In this document: in pieces, positions 1-12,685 of the stretch
Numbering within the stretch: the first letter of the stretch is position 1
Layout of the letters: the number at the start of each line of letters is the position of its first letter
From: Bacillus sp. SG-1
GTDB taxonomy: Bacteria; Bacillota; Bacilli; Bacillales; Bacillaceae_B
Assembly: GCF_000181495.1 (NCBI RefSeq)
Contig: NZ_ABCF01000027.1
Location: 1-37,061 of the forward strand
Length of the DNA: 37,061 bases
Direction: 5' to 3'
Made by a program: the position numbers and the translations under genes
The notes under the pieces: model-generated
The model's input: the letters and a program-made list of their open reading frames with translations, nothing else
Database searches by the model: none
Told to the model about the DNA's origin: nothing

Positions 1-1462
<1,462 letters not shown>

Positions 1463-1621
1463 AAGTTTGACTTGCTCATTGATGCTGAAACTATGTTTCA
1501 GCCTGCTAATTAAAGTGTTAGCAACTTTGTAAGAATCATGTTCTTACTGAATTAACGTTGACGTTTTGAGTTGTTTAGTTTTCAATGTTCAATGCGCTTG
1601 TCTGTCGTAAGCGACTTTAAT

Positions 1622-1651
1622 AATATAACACTTTACCAGTTATATTGTCAA
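1622..1651 (-). promoter_or_regulatory. Sigma-A promoter of the rRNA operon
   Basis: On the minus strand a perfect TTGACA (1646-1651) is followed after 18 nt by TATATT (1622-1627); reading the -10 as TTATAT gives a 17-nt spacer. About 160 nt of leader separate it from mature 16S. The leader contains an element near 1575-1595 (complement TGAACATTGAAAACTAAAC) resembling the antitermination boxA-type sequence before Bacillus 16S genes. Further upstream promoters may exist in the AT-rich stretch to 1760. Confidence 0.75.
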
Positions 1652-1763
1652 CATCTTTTTTTAAAAATGTTTTGCCGGCTTTTTTGCCAACGAGAATTAT
1701 TATACATTCCTCCCATAATAATAGCAAGGGTTAATTTTCATTTCTTTTAATTAAATAGTTTAA

Positions 1764-1806
1764 AAGAAAGAAGCGAACCAGTCAAAGACCGATTCGCTTC
1801 TTTCTT
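1764..1806 (-). terminator. Rho-independent terminator after the HD-GYP-type gene
   Basis: A perfect 14-bp inverted repeat (AAGAAAGAAGCGAA / TTCGCTTCTTTCTT) has a short loop and runs into a T-rich tract on the minus strand. It lies 11 nt beyond the stop codon of the gene at 1817-2902 and insulates the rRNA operon promoter from readthrough. Confidence 0.88.
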
Positions 1807-1816
1807 ACTATCGTTC

Positions 1817-2902
1817 TTAAGATATGACTTCTTCTATAAACAAGTCTCTTCTTTTTGCGAGGTCCATGATCTCCCCTGTTTGTTTTATTTGTATCAGAGG
1901 ACGTGTCATATTCTCTTTTGTTGTGAACATGACTTCACCGGTTTCTCCATTCGTCAGACGGATGATGGTGCCTATCGGCAAATCTGCTGTTACGTCCAAT
2001 AAGGCTTGTACCACTTGAATATCATACTTGCCAAAGTGATCCTCTTTGATCTGCTCCAGTACCTGAAAAGGAAGCTGCCTGCCTCTGTATATCCTTTCTG
2101 AAATCATGGCATGGAAAACGTCTGCTACCGCGATGATTTGCGAGAACAAGTGGATCTTATCATTTTTCTCACCGGTTGGGTAACCGCTGTCGTCTAATCG
2201 TTCATGATGCTGAAAGATAGCCAATTTAGTTTCAGGTTTTAAAAGGGAGATATCTTTAACCATTTTGTAGCTGTATACAGGATGCATTTTAATCTCTTTG
2301 AATTCAGTTTCTGTCAGAGCTGTCTGTTTTGTGAGGATGGAGACAGGAATCTTAGCCATTCCTGAATCAGCCAGTACCCCTGCAAGGGTCACTTGTAGTT
2401 TCTTTCCTGTATCGAGGCCCAGTTTCTTGGCGATTAAACCACTTAGAAGGCCAACCGCAAGTGGATGATGATAGAGATAATCATTTTTGGAGCTATATCG
2501 GTGGAGATGGCTAATATTCTTAGGGGTTTGCTCCACAAGTTCCAGTAATGGCAGGATAATGTTTCTTATCTTGGAAATGGAAACCGGCATCCCGGATTGC
2601 CAGTTGTGGAATTCGGATTTAAACTCTTGGACTTTATTTAAATAAACTTTTAGGAAACCATCATACATCCGTTTCGGTTGTTCTGATCTGTCTTCAGTTT
2701 CCACTGTCTGCTTTGGATTAAATGGAGTTCCATCTGCTTTCGTTTTTTCGACGGATACTTCTTCAATATGAAATGATTGCAATACTTTAATATGTATACC
2801 CTGAATTACAGTATTTTTTGGAATGATTGGCAGGGAGACCATTCCTTTAACATCTTGGTCAAGAATGCATCCCTCTTCCACATCACGTACATTTATCTTC
2901 AT
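1817..2902 (-). CDS. HD-GYP-type domain protein with altered metal site
   Basis: 361 aa, ATG start with AGAGGTGA Shine-Dalgarno. The C-terminal half (about residues 140-320) follows the HD-GYP pattern of cyclic-di-GMP phosphodiesterases: a histidine pair at 145-146, MHP at 206-208, HHER at 232-235 and SGYP at 239-242. The HD doublet itself reads A178-D179 instead of His-Asp, and the usual VADVFDA segment reads VADVFHA (His264). The essential metal-binding histidine is therefore missing and phosphodiesterase activity is doubtful; a binding or regulatory role is an inference. The N-terminal 130 residues show no motif I recognise. It lies between gyrA and the rRNA operon, outside the gyr transcription unit because a terminator follows gyrA. 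Confidence 0.85.
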   Translation of the reverse strand: MKINVRDVEEGCILDQDVKGMVSLPIIPKNTVIQGIHIKVLQSFHIEEVSVEKTKADGTPFNPKQTVETEDRSEQPKRMYDGFLKVYLNKVQEFKSEFHNWQSGMPVSISKIRNIILPLLELVEQTPKNISHLHRYSSKNDYLYHHPLAVGLLSGLIAKKLGLDTGKKLQVTLAGVLADSGMAKIPVSILTKQTALTETEFKEIKMHPVYSYKMVKDISLLKPETKLAIFQHHERLDDSGYPTGEKNDKIHLFSQIIAVADVFHAMISERIYRGRQLPFQVLEQIKEDHFGKYDIQVVQALLDVTADLPIGTIIRLTNGETGEVMFTTKENMTRPLIQIKQTGEIMDLAKRRDLFIEEVIS

Positions 2903-3025
2903 ATTTTCACCTCTGTCCTGCGTTCACTTCTTTATTTTACCAGATAACTTGAAGACAGCGTACCGTTTTTATATAAAATTGCATGTATAATAATTTCCTG
3001 ACCTTAATCAAGTTTACCTTCCTCA

Positions 3026-3059
3026 CAAAAAAATCACTCCCCATAGGTGGAGAGTGATC
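3026..3059 (-). terminator. Terminator after gyrA
   Basis: Minus-strand hairpin ATCACTCTCCACC...GGGGAGTGAT followed by seven T residues, starting 8 nt beyond the gyrA stop. A clear intrinsic terminator ending the gyr unit. Confidence 0.88.
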
Positions 3060-3066
3060 ATAGGTT

Positions 3067-5586
3067 TTATTCGTTATCCGTTTCGTCAGCAGAATCCTCT
3101 GCCGCTTGTTCCGACGATTCTTCTGTCAGGTCTACCGGAATGTCTTCTTCTTTTTCTTCATCTTTTTCTACTTTTGCCACTGTGGCGACGCTGCTGTTTT
3201 CATCTAAACGAATCAGCTTCACCCCTTGAGTGTTTCTTCCCGTAATCGAGATATCATTTACATCCATTCTGATCAGGACCCCATGTGCAGTAATCAGCAT
3301 CAGGTCTTCTTCACCAGTCACAGCTTTCACAGAGATGAGCTCTCCGTTTCTGTCTGTGATGTTGCATGTTTTCAACCCTTTACCGCCACGAGTCTGGATA
3401 CGGTACTCTTCAGCAGGTGTACGTTTACCGAAGCCTTTTTCCGTAACGACAAGGACGTCATCTTTCTCTTCTAGGATTTCCATGCCGACAACAATATCTT
3501 CGGAATCAAGGTTGATTCCTTTTACACCGGTTGCCGTCCGGCCCATTGAACGTACATCTGTCTCAGGGAAACGGATCAGCATTCCTTTTTGTGTACCGAT
3601 AATGATGTCTTTGCTGCCATCAGTCAACTTAACAGAAATGAGTTCGTCATTTTCCCTTAAGTTAATGGCGATCAGTCCGTTTGTTCTGATATTGGCAAAG
3701 TCAGATACCGGCGTACGTTTTGAGATTCCCTGCTTCGTAGTGAAGAACAGGTACCAGTCATCAACGAATTCTTCAATACGGATCATGGCATTGACCCACT
3801 CACCTTTATCGACACCAAGCATGTTGATGATTGGAATTCCTTTAGCCGTTCGGCTGAATTCTGGAATTTCGTATCCTTTCGCTTTAAATGCCTTTCCTTT
3901 GTTCGTAAAGAAAAGGATGGTGTCATGTGTGGAGGTGGTCAGAAGATGTTCAACGAAATCATCTTCATTCGTTCCCATTCCCTGGATCCCTCGTCCACCG
4001 CGCTTCTGGCTGCGGTAAGTGGAAACAGGAAGGCGCTTGATATATCCGTTATGAGTCAGTGTGAGGATAATATTTTCGCGTGGAATCAGATCCTCATCCT
4101 CAATCTGTTCAATGCCTCCAGCAACGATTTCAGTACGGCGTTCATCATTGAAGCGTTCTTTGATTTCATTCAATTCTTCACGGATGATTTCCAGTACTTT
4201 TTCTTCATCAGCAAGAATGGCCTTTAGTTCAGCAATTAGTTTTACAAGCTCTTGATATTCATTTTCAATTTTATCCCGTTCCAAACCGGTTAAACGCTGA
4301 AGTCGCATATCAAGGATAGCTTGTGCCTGCTTCTCACTAAGGGAGAAGTTTTCCATTAATCCTTCACGGGCAATATCCGTTGTTTGAGAGCCGCGGATCA
4401 AGGCGATGATTTCATCAATATGGTCGAGAGCAATCCGCAGTCCTTCCAGGATATGAGCACGCGCTTCCGCTTTCTTAAGCTCAAATTCAGTTCTTCTGCG
4501 GATAACCACTTTCTGATGCTCTAAATAATAGTATAGGCATTGCTTTAAGTTCAGGACCTTCGGCTGCCCATCTACAAGAGCAAGCAGGTTGATACCAAAG
4601 CTTGTCTGCAGCGCTGTCTGTTTGTATAGGTTATTAAGAAGAACATTGGCATTGGCGTCTTTACGGACTTCGATGACGATCCTCATTCCATTACGGTCTG
4701 ATTCGTCACGAAGGTCTGTAATGCCTTCTATCTTCTTGTCTCTTACAAGATCAGCGATTTTTTCAATAAGCTTAGCTTTATTGACCTGATATGGGATTTC
4801 GTCGACAATGATGGTTTCTTTTCCATTTGCCTTTGTTTCAATTCTTACTTTCGCTCTCATCGTGATGGAGCCTTTACCTGATTCATAAGCTCTGCGGATT
4901 CCGCTTCTGCCGACGATCATTCCCGCAGTAGGGAAATCAGGGCCAGGGATATAATCCATCAATTCCTGGATCGTGATTTCAGGGTCATGGCTCAATGCAA
5001 GCAGTCCGTCAATGACTTCGCCCAGTTGGTGTGGCGGTATGTTGGTCGCCATTCCTACAGCGATTCCGGATGATCCATTCACCAAAAGGTTAGGGAATCG
5101 TGAAGGCATTACAATCGGTTCACGTTCCGATCCGTCATAGTTATCCCTGTAGTCGATCGTATCTTTGTTGATATCACGAATGATTTCCATTGATATCTTG
5201 GACATTCTTGCTTCTGTATAACGCATGGCTGCTGCTGAATCTCCGTCAACAGACCCGAAGTTTCCATGGCCGTCTACAAGCATATAACGATAGTTGAAAT
5301 CCTGCGCCATACGAACCATCGTATCGTATACAGCAGTGTCACCGTGCGGATGATACTTACCGATTACTTCACCGACGATACGGGCAGATTTTTTATAAGC
5401 TTTATCAGATGTCATTCCCAGGTCATTCATCGCATATAAAATTCTTCGGTGTACGGGTTTTAAACCATCACGTACATCAGGCAATGCACGCGAAACGATA
5501 ACACTCATTGCATAATCCAGGAAAGATGTACGCATTTCATGGCTTATATTAATTTCTTTTACATTAGAACGTGGTGTTTCCGCCAT
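3067..5586 (-). CDS. gyrA: DNA gyrase subunit A
   Basis: 839 aa, ATG with strong AAGGAGG site. Forms the A2B2 gyrase with GyrB and introduces negative supercoils. The breakage-reunion domain opens the protein; the catalytic tyrosine is Y123 in [10 protein letters not shown]. The quinolone-determining segment reads [10 protein letters not shown], giving Thr at 84 and Asp at 88, where B. subtilis has Ser84 and Glu88. The C-terminal beta-pinwheel carries the GyrA box QKRGGRG and the protein ends in a highly acidic tail. Length is usual for Bacillus GyrA. It is separated from gyrB by 315 bp containing a terminator and a repeat remnant, so it probably has its own promoter, which I could not place with confidence. 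Confidence 0.98.
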   Translation of the reverse strand: MAETPRSNVKEINISHEMRTSFLDYAMSVIVSRALPDVRDGLKPVHRRILYAMNDLGMTSDKAYKKSARIVGEVIGKYHPHGDTAVYDTMVRMAQDFNYRYMLVDGHGNFGSVDGDSAAAMRYTEARMSKISMEIIRDINKDTIDYRDNYDGSEREPIVMPSRFPNLLVNGSSGIAVGMATNIPPHQLGEVIDGLLALSHDPEITIQELMDYIPGPDFPTAGMIVGRSGIRRAYESGKGSITMRAKVRIETKANGKETIIVDEIPYQVNKAKLIEKIADLVRDKKIEGITDLRDESDRNGMRIVIEVRKDANANVLLNNLYKQTALQTSFGINLLALVDGQPKVLNLKQCLYYYLEHQKVVIRRRTEFELKKAEARAHILEGLRIALDHIDEIIALIRGSQTTDIAREGLMENFSLSEKQAQAILDMRLQRLTGLERDKIENEYQELVKLIAELKAILADEEKVLEIIREELNEIKERFNDERRTEIVAGGIEQIEDEDLIPRENIILTLTHNGYIKRLPVSTYRSQKRGGRGIQGMGTNEDDFVEHLLTTSTHDTILFFTNKGKAFKAKGYEIPEFSRTAKGIPIINMLGVDKGEWVNAMIRIEEFVDDWYLFFTTKQGISKRTPVSDFANIRTNGLIAINLRENDELISVKLTDGSKDIIIGTQKGMLIRFPETDVRSMGRTATGVKGINLDSEDIVVGMEILEEKDDVLVVTEKGFGKRTPAEEYRIQTRGGKGLKTCNITDRNGELISVKAVTGEEDLMLITAHGVLIRMDVNDISITGRNTQGVKLIRLDENSSVATVAKVEKDEEKEEDIPVDLTEESSEQAAEDSADETDNE

Positions 5587-5666
5587 AATAGAAGGGACCT
5601 CCTTTTAAAAGGTATTTAGCTACCTATGTCCACTTTTGTTTCTTTCTCACTCTTTGAAAAAAGGCC

Positions 5667-5729
5667 GGTTGATTTTCATTCATGGATGCCGATGCCGTCC
5701 GCGGGGCAGGGCTGCTCGGCTTCTCAACC
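5667..5729. repeat. Decayed half-copy of a Bacillus palindromic repeat between gyrB and gyrA
   Basis: A GC-rich island in an AT-rich intergenic region. It opens with GGTTGATTTTCATTC and contains GGATGCCGATGCCGTCCGCG and GGGGCAGGG, closing with TCAACC so that the ends pair. It resembles one half of a repeat seen many times in Bacillus genomes (GGTTGATTTCCGTTCC...GCTTTCCGCGGGGCGGGC); this comparison is from memory. The other half of the same family occurs at 24725-24782. In gyrA orientation it folds into a stem and is followed by CCGGCC plus six T residues, so it could act as a partial terminator in the gyrA leader. The rest of 5587-5901 shows only the gyrB terminator and gyrA ribosome site. 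Confidence 0.6.
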
Positions 5730-5860
5730 GTTCCACTGTCCCATTGAGGTTACTCATCCTTCTCTATCAACCTGAATCTATATTGTCTTTTAAAACTTAA
5801 AGTCAGAGATTTTTTCATATATTAGTGCTGTCTCCCTTTGATGGTATAAGGGACTTATGT

Positions 5861-5893
5861 AAAAGACAGGATAGAAAAAATGCTTCTATCCTG
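5861..5893 (-). terminator. Terminator after gyrB
   Basis: Perfect 10-bp stem CAGGATAGAA / TTCTATCCTG with a 7-nt loop, followed on the minus strand by TCTTTT. It begins 8 nt beyond the gyrB stop codon. Confidence 0.85.
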
Positions 5894-5901
5894 CTGATGA
5901 A

Positions 5902-7830
<1,929 letters not shown>

Positions 7831-7888
7831 TCACCTACACTTCCTGTGCATGTAATCATGCTTGAATATAAAATGTTTAGTAATTCCT

Positions 7889-8149
7889 CTATCTATTTAA
7901 AAGATTGTCATGGGTATTCCATTTTTTTGAACGCTTCTTCAATGTGGTGGATGCCAATGGTGAAAGATAAAGCTGGTCCACGGTGACCACCAGAGACTTA
8001 TATGTACCTTTGGCCAGGTTACTCGTCTGTTTTTCTTTCTTTTTCAAAAATAATTGCATTTCTTCCGAAAACTGGACAGTATCCTTGTCGAGAATCGCAA
8101 CAATTTCATCTGTTCTTACCATCACATCTTCCCCAACATGAATATACAT
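7889..8149 (-). CDS. remB: Extracellular matrix regulator RemB-like (YaaB)
   Basis: 86 aa, ATG start. The sequence begins MYIHVGEDVMVRTDEIVAIL, typical of the small RemA/RemB (DUF370-type) family. It occupies the yaaB position between recF and gyrB in Bacillus, 9 nt after the recF stop, so it is almost certainly co-transcribed with recF. In B. subtilis RemB helps activate biofilm matrix genes alongside RemA; whether this protein does so here is inferred from family and position. The C-terminus is basic (TTLKKRSKKW). Slightly longer than the B. subtilis protein. Confidence 0.88.
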   Translation of the reverse strand: MYIHVGEDVMVRTDEIVAILDKDTVQFSEEMQLFLKKKEKQTSNLAKGTYKSLVVTVDQLYLSPLASTTLKKRSKKWNTHDNLLNR

Positions 8150-8158
8150 GGAAACACC

Positions 8159-9277
8159 TCACTTCACTCTCTCTATATGACCTGTTTCAACTTCAAAGGT
8201 TGTAGCATCATTCAGTGTCTGATGATCGATGCCGTCAACACTCGTGGTTGTTACAAATGTTTGGACTTTTCCTTGGATTGTATTTAATAAATGGGACTGT
8301 CTGAAATCATCTAATTCAGACAATACATCATCTAAAAGCAAGATTGGATATTCTTTTATCTCCGAATGGATCAGCTCTATTTCGGCAAGCTTCAAGGAAA
8401 GGGCGGTTGTTCGCTGCTGTCCCTGTGAACCGAATGTCTGGACATCCCTATCGTTGACAAAGAATTGGAGGTCATCGCGGTGAGGGCCGGCAAGCGTCAC
8501 ACCTCTGTCTATCTCACGCTGCCTGATAGTGTGAAACTTTTCAGCTATTATGTCTATCATTTTCGACCAATCTTGATCATCGCATACATCAATAGAGGGC
8601 TTATATTGAATATCAAGTGTTTCAAGACCCCTTGATATACCTGAATGGATCGGACGTGCCCATTCTTGCAGAAGCTCTATGAATTCGAACCGCTTCCTGA
8701 TTATCTTGGCAGAGACCTCTGTCAGCTGCTCTGTCAGGACATCCAGCATCGTTTCATCCTTCTGCTTCCTCGTCTGAAGCATTTTCAGATAATGATTCCG
8801 CTGTTGAAGGATCTTCTGGTATAACGCGATATCATGCAAATAGACAGGGGATACCTGCCCGATTTCCATATCAATAAAACGACGCCTTACTTGAGGGCTC
8901 CCTTTTACAAGGTGGAGATCTTCAGGCGCAAACATGACGACATTCATATTTCCAACATACTGGCTTAATTTCTTTTGTTCAATATGATTGGACTTGGCTT
9001 TCTTTCCTTTTTTGGAGATGACTAATTCCAAGGGAAGCGAGCCATTATGTTTTTTAATCCTACCTTTTATTTTAGCATATTCCTCATCCCAGCGTATCAA
9101 ATCTTTATCATTTGATGTCCTGTGGGATTTTGCCATCGCCAAAACATATATCGACTCCATGATATTAGTCTTTCCCTGGGCATTTTCACCCAGTATGACG
9201 TTCACATTGTTTTCAAAAGAGATATCAACGGAGTCATAGTTCCGATAATTTTTGAGCTGTATTTCTTCAATGTACAT
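8159..9277 (-). CDS. recF: DNA replication and repair protein RecF
   Basis: 372 aa, ATG start. SMC-like ABC ATPase that helps load RecA on gapped DNA. It has Walker A GENAQGKT (residues 30-37), the signature segment [18 protein letters not shown] and Walker [14 protein letters not shown] near the C-terminus, all intact. It lies 14 nt after yaaA and 9 nt before remB, consistent with the yaaA-recF-remB operon order of Bacillus. Confidence 0.97.
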   Translation of the reverse strand: MYIEEIQLKNYRNYDSVDISFENNVNVILGENAQGKTNIMESIYVLAMAKSHRTSNDKDLIRWDEEYAKIKGRIKKHNGSLPLELVISKKGKKAKSNHIEQKKLSQYVGNMNVVMFAPEDLHLVKGSPQVRRRFIDMEIGQVSPVYLHDIALYQKILQQRNHYLKMLQTRKQKDETMLDVLTEQLTEVSAKIIRKRFEFIELLQEWARPIHSGISRGLETLDIQYKPSIDVCDDQDWSKMIDIIAEKFHTIRQREIDRGVTLAGPHRDDLQFFVNDRDVQTFGSQGQQRTTALSLKLAEIELIHSEIKEYPILLLDDVLSELDDFRQSHLLNTIQGKVQTFVTTTSVDGIDHQTLNDATTFEVETGHIERVK

Positions 9278-9291
9278 GTACAGACATCCTC

Positions 9292-9513
9292 TTATTTTTC
9301 GTCAGAGATGATGAAAGCCCCATTTTCTTCAATTTCGACTCTGTCTCCAACCCTCAATTTTCTTCCTCTTCTTTGGTCTTGCTCCCCGTTAACGAATACT
9401 TCATATTCGCTCAGAAACCACTTGGCCATTCCTCCTGATTGAATGAGTTCTGCAAGCTTCAGGAATTGTCCCAATGTAATATATTCAGTATCTATTGCAA
9501 TTTGCTTTTCCAC
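9292..9513 (-). CDS. yaaA: S4-domain RNA-binding protein YaaA
   Basis: 73 aa, GTG start at 9511-9513. The whole protein is an S4-like RNA-binding fold: [21 protein letters not shown] followed by [21 protein letters not shown]. Its place between dnaN and recF is that of yaaA, also called rlbA, which B. subtilis work links to ribosome assembly; I rely on position and fold for this. The ribosome site is weak (AGTAGTGATG). It probably heads the yaaA-recF-remB unit from the promoter at 9553-9580 and may also receive readthrough from dnaN. Confidence 0.9.
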   Translation of the reverse strand: MEKQIAIDTEYITLGQFLKLAELIQSGGMAKWFLSEYEVFVNGEQDQRRGRKLRVGDRVEIEENGAFIISDEK

Positions 9514-9552
9514 GATACATCACTACTTTCCGACATTAATATCTAATAATAT

Positions 9553-9580
9553 ATTTTACTATATTTTCACCTTAATACAA
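9553..9580 (-). promoter_or_regulatory. Possible sigma-A promoter for yaaA-recF-remB
   Basis: Minus strand TTGTAT (9575-9580), 16-nt spacer, TAAAAT (9553-9558), about 40 nt before the yaaA GTG. The -35 is two mismatches from consensus. It lies beyond the strong dnaN terminator, where a new promoter would be needed. Confidence 0.45.
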
Positions 9581-9621
9581 AACACAACCTGTGTTCCCCT
9601 CTCTACCCCTATACCGGCAGT

Positions 9622-9682
9622 ACTTTAATACTTTAAATCACTGAAAGGGACAGTCCCTCTTAGTGCTTTAAAGTGATAAAGC
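9622..9682. repeat. Long imperfect palindrome centred on GGGACAGTCCC
   Basis: Arms of about 30 bp (9622-9651 and 9653-9682) match at roughly 24 of 30 positions around the perfect core GGGAC-A-GTCCC. The remainder of the 346-bp yaaA-dnaN gap holds only the yaaA promoter and dnaN terminator. Similar GGGACAGTCCC intergenic palindromes are familiar from Bacillus genomes, so it is probably a dispersed repeat rather than a gene-specific operator. Confidence 0.6.
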
Positions 9683-9792
9683 ATTTGTTCCCACAATTGT
9701 TCACTCCTTAAGTTCTGCAGGACAGGTGAAATCCCCTTGCGAACTGTCTTCCCGTTGAATCAACTGGTTACAACACTAATAATTCTCACCGT

Positions 9793-9845
9793 AAAAGAAA
9801 AAGAGACTGGCTATATAACTCTTGAACGGTGTTATAAAGCCAGTC
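9793..9845 (-). terminator. Terminator after dnaN
   Basis: Minus-strand stem GACTGGCTTTATAAC / GTTATATAGCCAGTC with one mismatch and an 11-nt loop, followed by TCTCTTTTTCTTTT. Begins 14 nt beyond the dnaN stop and should separate dnaN from yaaA-recF. Confidence 0.88.
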
Positions 9846-9859
9846 AAATTTATTTGTGA

Positions 9860-10996
9860 TTAATACGTTCTTACCGGCAGGATCAACTGCAGTATGGAAT
9901 CATCATGAAGAGGTTTGATGACGAAAGGTCTCATCGCGCCTGTAAAGTTGATATGAATTTCAGTTCCTTCTAACGCTTTTAGAGCATCCATCATGTATTT
10001 AGCACTAAAGGAAATTTTCAACTCTTCTCCCTCAATGGATTGACTTTGGACTTCTTCTATAACTTTTCCAATTTCTGGGGTATTAGAAGAAATTTCAACA
10101 AAGCCTTGTTCAATTGTAGATAGTTTGACAACGTTATTTCTTCCCTCTCTCGCCAATAGCGAAGCACGGTCAATGGCCTGAAGAAACTCTTTTGTCGTCA
10201 GGGTCAGTTCCGTTTTGCTCTCATTTGGAATCAAACGGCTAGTGTCAGGATAATTTCCTTCCAGCAACCTGGAGAAAAACATTAAATGTTTTGCCTTGAA
10301 TAGAACTTGGTTATCCGTAATGACAATTTCAACTAATTCTGAGTTGTCATCCAGGATTTTACTCAGCTCTGTCAAACTTTTGCCTGGAATAACAATGTTG
10401 TATTCTTTTCCGTTGTCATTCTCAAGCGGTGCTTTTCTCATTGCCAGACGATGGCTGTCTGTTGCAATACAGTTTAGTTCCCCGTTTTCGACCTTCCAGT
10501 TTACACCTGTCAAGATGGGGCGTGTTTCTGAGGTGGACACCGCGAACACAGTCTGTCTGATCATTGTTTTTAACAAATCAGTAGGAACCTTCAAAGCATT
10601 TCCTTCTTCAATTTGCGGCAGATGAGGATATTCTTCAGGATCTAAGCCGTTCAAGTTAAATTCTGCTTTTCCTGAGCGAATGACTGTTTGTAAATGATTT
10701 TGAACTTCAATTTCAACAGTATCCATAGGAAGTTTTTTGACGATTTCACTGAAGAACTTCGCTTGAAGTACGATTCCGCCTGTTTCGAGAACTTCTACAA
10801 TCTCATTGCCTTCTTCTTCTTTTGGGATAAAAGACTCGATTGAAATATCTGAATCACTTCCTGTTAGTGTGACTCCTTCTTCATTCGCAATAATTTTAAT
10901 ACCAGTAAGAATCGGAATTGTTGTTCTGGACGTTACAGCTTTCATTACATCTCCGACACTTTGTACGAGATCGTCCCTTTGGATAACAAATTTCAT
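9860..10996 (-). CDS. dnaN: DNA polymerase III sliding clamp (beta subunit)
   Basis: 378 aa from the ATG at 10996, chosen because GGAGGAAAAG lies just upstream and MKFVIQRDDL is the family N-terminus; an in-frame start 8 codons upstream would swallow the ribosome site. Three repeated clamp domains span the protein, with SRTTIPILTGI early, TRPILTGVNW centrally and the C-terminal LILPVRTY that forms the partner-binding pocket. It tethers the replicative polymerase to DNA. It lies 201 nt after dnaA across the origin unwinding region and is probably transcribed largely from the dnaA promoter. A strong terminator follows. Confidence 0.97.
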   Translation of the reverse strand: MKFVIQRDDLVQSVGDVMKAVTSRTTIPILTGIKIIANEEGVTLTGSDSDISIESFIPKEEEGNEIVEVLETGGIVLQAKFFSEIVKKLPMDTVEIEVQNHLQTVIRSGKAEFNLNGLDPEEYPHLPQIEEGNALKVPTDLLKTMIRQTVFAVSTSETRPILTGVNWKVENGELNCIATDSHRLAMRKAPLENDNGKEYNIVIPGKSLTELSKILDDNSELVEIVITDNQVLFKAKHLMFFSRLLEGNYPDTSRLIPNESKTELTLTTKEFLQAIDRASLLAREGRNNVVKLSTIEQGFVEISSNTPEIGKVIEEVQSQSIEGEELKISFSAKYMMDALKALEGTEIHINFTGAMRPFVIKPLHDDSILQLILPVRTY

Positions 10997-11017
10997 TATC
11001 TTTTCCTCCAGTTTGAA

Positions 11018-11145
11018 CATAATTTTTTTACTGCAGCATATACTAATATATTTATAAAAAAATAGTACTAGTAGTAATAGGGCCTGTTAGTATGTGGATA
11101 AGTACAAAAAACGAAAGTAAACACAGCCTATCCACATGTGGACAG
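11018..11145. other. oriC: oriC unwinding region with DnaA boxes and DnaA-trio
   Basis: Non-coding spacer between dnaA and dnaN. Minus-strand order is two inverted near-consensus boxes at 11128-11145 (CTATCCACA / TGTGGACAG), a perfect box TTATCCACA (11093-11101), a GC-containing linker (AACAGGCC, 11081-11088), a run of trinucleotides CTATTACTACTAGTACTATT (11061-11080), then AT-rich DNA to about 11018. This is the layout of the B. subtilis basal unwinding system, where a DnaA filament grows from the box onto the trio and opens the AT-rich segment. The sequence is clear; the function is from known biology. Confidence 0.9.
11106..11125 (-). repeat. 20-bp sequence shared with the yybS upstream region
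   Basis: Minus strand TGTGTTTACTTTCGTTTTTT lies between the perfect DnaA box and the inverted box pair. The identical 20-mer occurs on the plus strand at 31915-31934. No function is known to me. Confidence 0.7.
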
Positions 11146-11197
11146 ACTGTGTAAAAACATGACCAAGTTATTAACAGTATTAAGGATAACTCTTTAT

Positions 11198-12544
11198 TTA
11201 ATTTTTCAGGAGATCCCTGATTTCTTTCAGCTGGTGCTGGAAAGTGGAATCAGATCCGAGCATCTTCGAAATCTTCTCATGGGCATGAATGACAGTGGTG
11301 TGGTCCCTGCCTCCGAACTCTTCTCCGATTTTAGGAAGTGAAAAATCCGTCATTTCCCTGGATAGATACATGGCGATCTGCCTTGGGAATGCTATGGATT
11401 TCGTCCGCTTCTTCGCTTTGAAATCTTCCATTCTAACATTGAACTGCTCACCGACAACCCTCTGGATATCAGCAATTGTAATCACTTTTGGTTTTGAACT
11501 AGGAATGATATCTTTTAATGCTTCCGCCGCAAGATCGGCATTGATATCTTTATTGATCAGCGAAGAATAAGCGACGACTCTGATCAAAGCACCCTCAAGC
11601 TCACGGATGTTGGAATCTATTTGATTGGCGATATATAACATGGCTTCATTAGGAATATCGAGGCCTTCCGCTTTAGCCTTCTTTCTTAAGATGGCAATCC
11701 TGGTTTCAAGATCGGGAGGTGTGATGTCAGTGATCAACCCCCATTCAAAACGGGAACGGAGCCTGTCTTCAAGAGTTGGAATCTCTTTTGGAGGCCGGTC
11801 ACTAGAAATAACAATTTGCTTGCTTTCTTCATGCAGCGTATTGAACGTGTGGAAGAATTCTTCCTGAGTTTGTTCTTTGCCGGCAAGAAATTGAATATCA
11901 TCAATCAATAGGACATCGACATTACGATATTTATTGCGGAAATCTACTGCTTTATTGTCTCGAATGGAATTAATGAATTCATTCGTAAATTTTTCAGATG
12001 ATAAATAAACGACTTTTGCTGCCGGATTATGCTCAAGTACATAATGGCCGATTGCATGCATTAAGTGGGTTTTGCCCAGTCCTACTCCTCCATAGATAAA
12101 CAGGGGATTGTAGGCTTTTGCCGGAGCTTCTGCAACAGCAAGTGATGCAGCATGAGCAAAGCGGTTCCCGGATCCAATGACGAAGGTATCGAACATATAT
12201 TTAGGATTGAGCATATTTTGCTGAAATTCCTGACCATCATCATTATCAACGACTTTTTTAGGAGGTACAGGTATATCAAATTCTTCCGGTTCCTGGTTTT
12301 GCGGGATAATAAATTTAACAATGAGTTCTTCACCAGTAATCTCTAATAAAACATCGGAAATTAATTGAGAATACCTTCCTTCCAGCCAATCTCTTGCAAA
12401 TTCATTGGGAGCGGTGATGACGAGTGTATCTCCTTGTATGGAATGAGCTTTGGTTGATTTAAGCCATGTATCAAAGCTTGGCTTACTGATCTTTTTCTCT
12501 ATATTCGAAAGGGCTTTATTCCATAAGTCCCCTATATTCTCCAA
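11198..12544 (-). CDS. dnaA: Chromosomal replication initiator DnaA
   Basis: 448 aa from a TTG start at 12542-12544, preceded by AAGGAGG at 8-nt spacing and matching the family N-terminus ([12 protein letters not shown]); a longer reading from 12580 would include the ribosome site. Domain I covers about 1-80 and a variable linker about 85-110. The AAA+ domain has Walker A GGVGLGKT (152-159) and Walker B LLIDD (212-216). Domain IV holds the DNA-binding signature [15 protein letters not shown]. It binds the boxes on both sides of its own gene and probably regulates its own promoter. The TTG start may limit its synthesis. Confidence 0.97.
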   Translation of the reverse strand: MENIGDLWNKALSNIEKKISKPSFDTWLKSTKAHSIQGDTLVITAPNEFARDWLEGRYSQLISDVLLEITGEELIVKFIIPQNQEPEEFDIPVPPKKVVDNDDGQEFQQNMLNPKYMFDTFVIGSGNRFAHAASLAVAEAPAKAYNPLFIYGGVGLGKTHLMHAIGHYVLEHNPAAKVVYLSSEKFTNEFINSIRDNKAVDFRNKYRNVDVLLIDDIQFLAGKEQTQEEFFHTFNTLHEESKQIVISSDRPPKEIPTLEDRLRSRFEWGLITDITPPDLETRIAILRKKAKAEGLDIPNEAMLYIANQIDSNIRELEGALIRVVAYSSLINKDINADLAAEALKDIIPSSKPKVITIADIQRVVGEQFNVRMEDFKAKKRTKSIAFPRQIAMYLSREMTDFSLPKIGEEFGGRDHTTVIHAHEKISKMLGSDSTFQHQLKEIRDLLKN

Positions 12545-12655
12545 ACTGGTCCCCTCCTTTTCCTCTAAGAGTATGTACAATGATTGTACAACCTGACTCC
12601 CTAGTGAATGTCTGTGATTAATAAAAATACAAAACTATGAATGTGGAAAAAAATA

Positions 12656-12685
12656 TATATAGGAAGAAAAACGGTTATTCGACAA
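12656..12685 (-). promoter_or_regulatory. Candidate dnaA promoter
   Basis: Minus strand TTGTCG (12680-12685), 18-nt spacer, TATATA (12656-12661), leaving a leader of about 105 nt. The -35 hexamer overlaps a Spo0A-type box (12678-12684) and adjoins DnaA-box-like sequence at 12685-12693. That would suit control by DnaA and Spo0A, but the match to consensus is only moderate and another promoter in the AT-rich leader cannot be excluded. Confidence 0.4.
12678..12684 (-). promoter_or_regulatory. Spo0A-type box at oriC
   Basis: Minus strand TGTCGAA, the core Spo0A recognition sequence, immediately next to a DnaA-box-like sequence (12685-12693) and overlapping the candidate dnaA -35. Spo0A boxes in the B. 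subtilis origin are known to restrain initiation during sporulation. Confidence 0.5.

Noticed and set aside
3230..4018. 262-codon plus-strand reading opposite gyrA
   Set aside because: It is the complement of strongly conserved gyrA coding sequence and has no independent start signals or recognisable domain.
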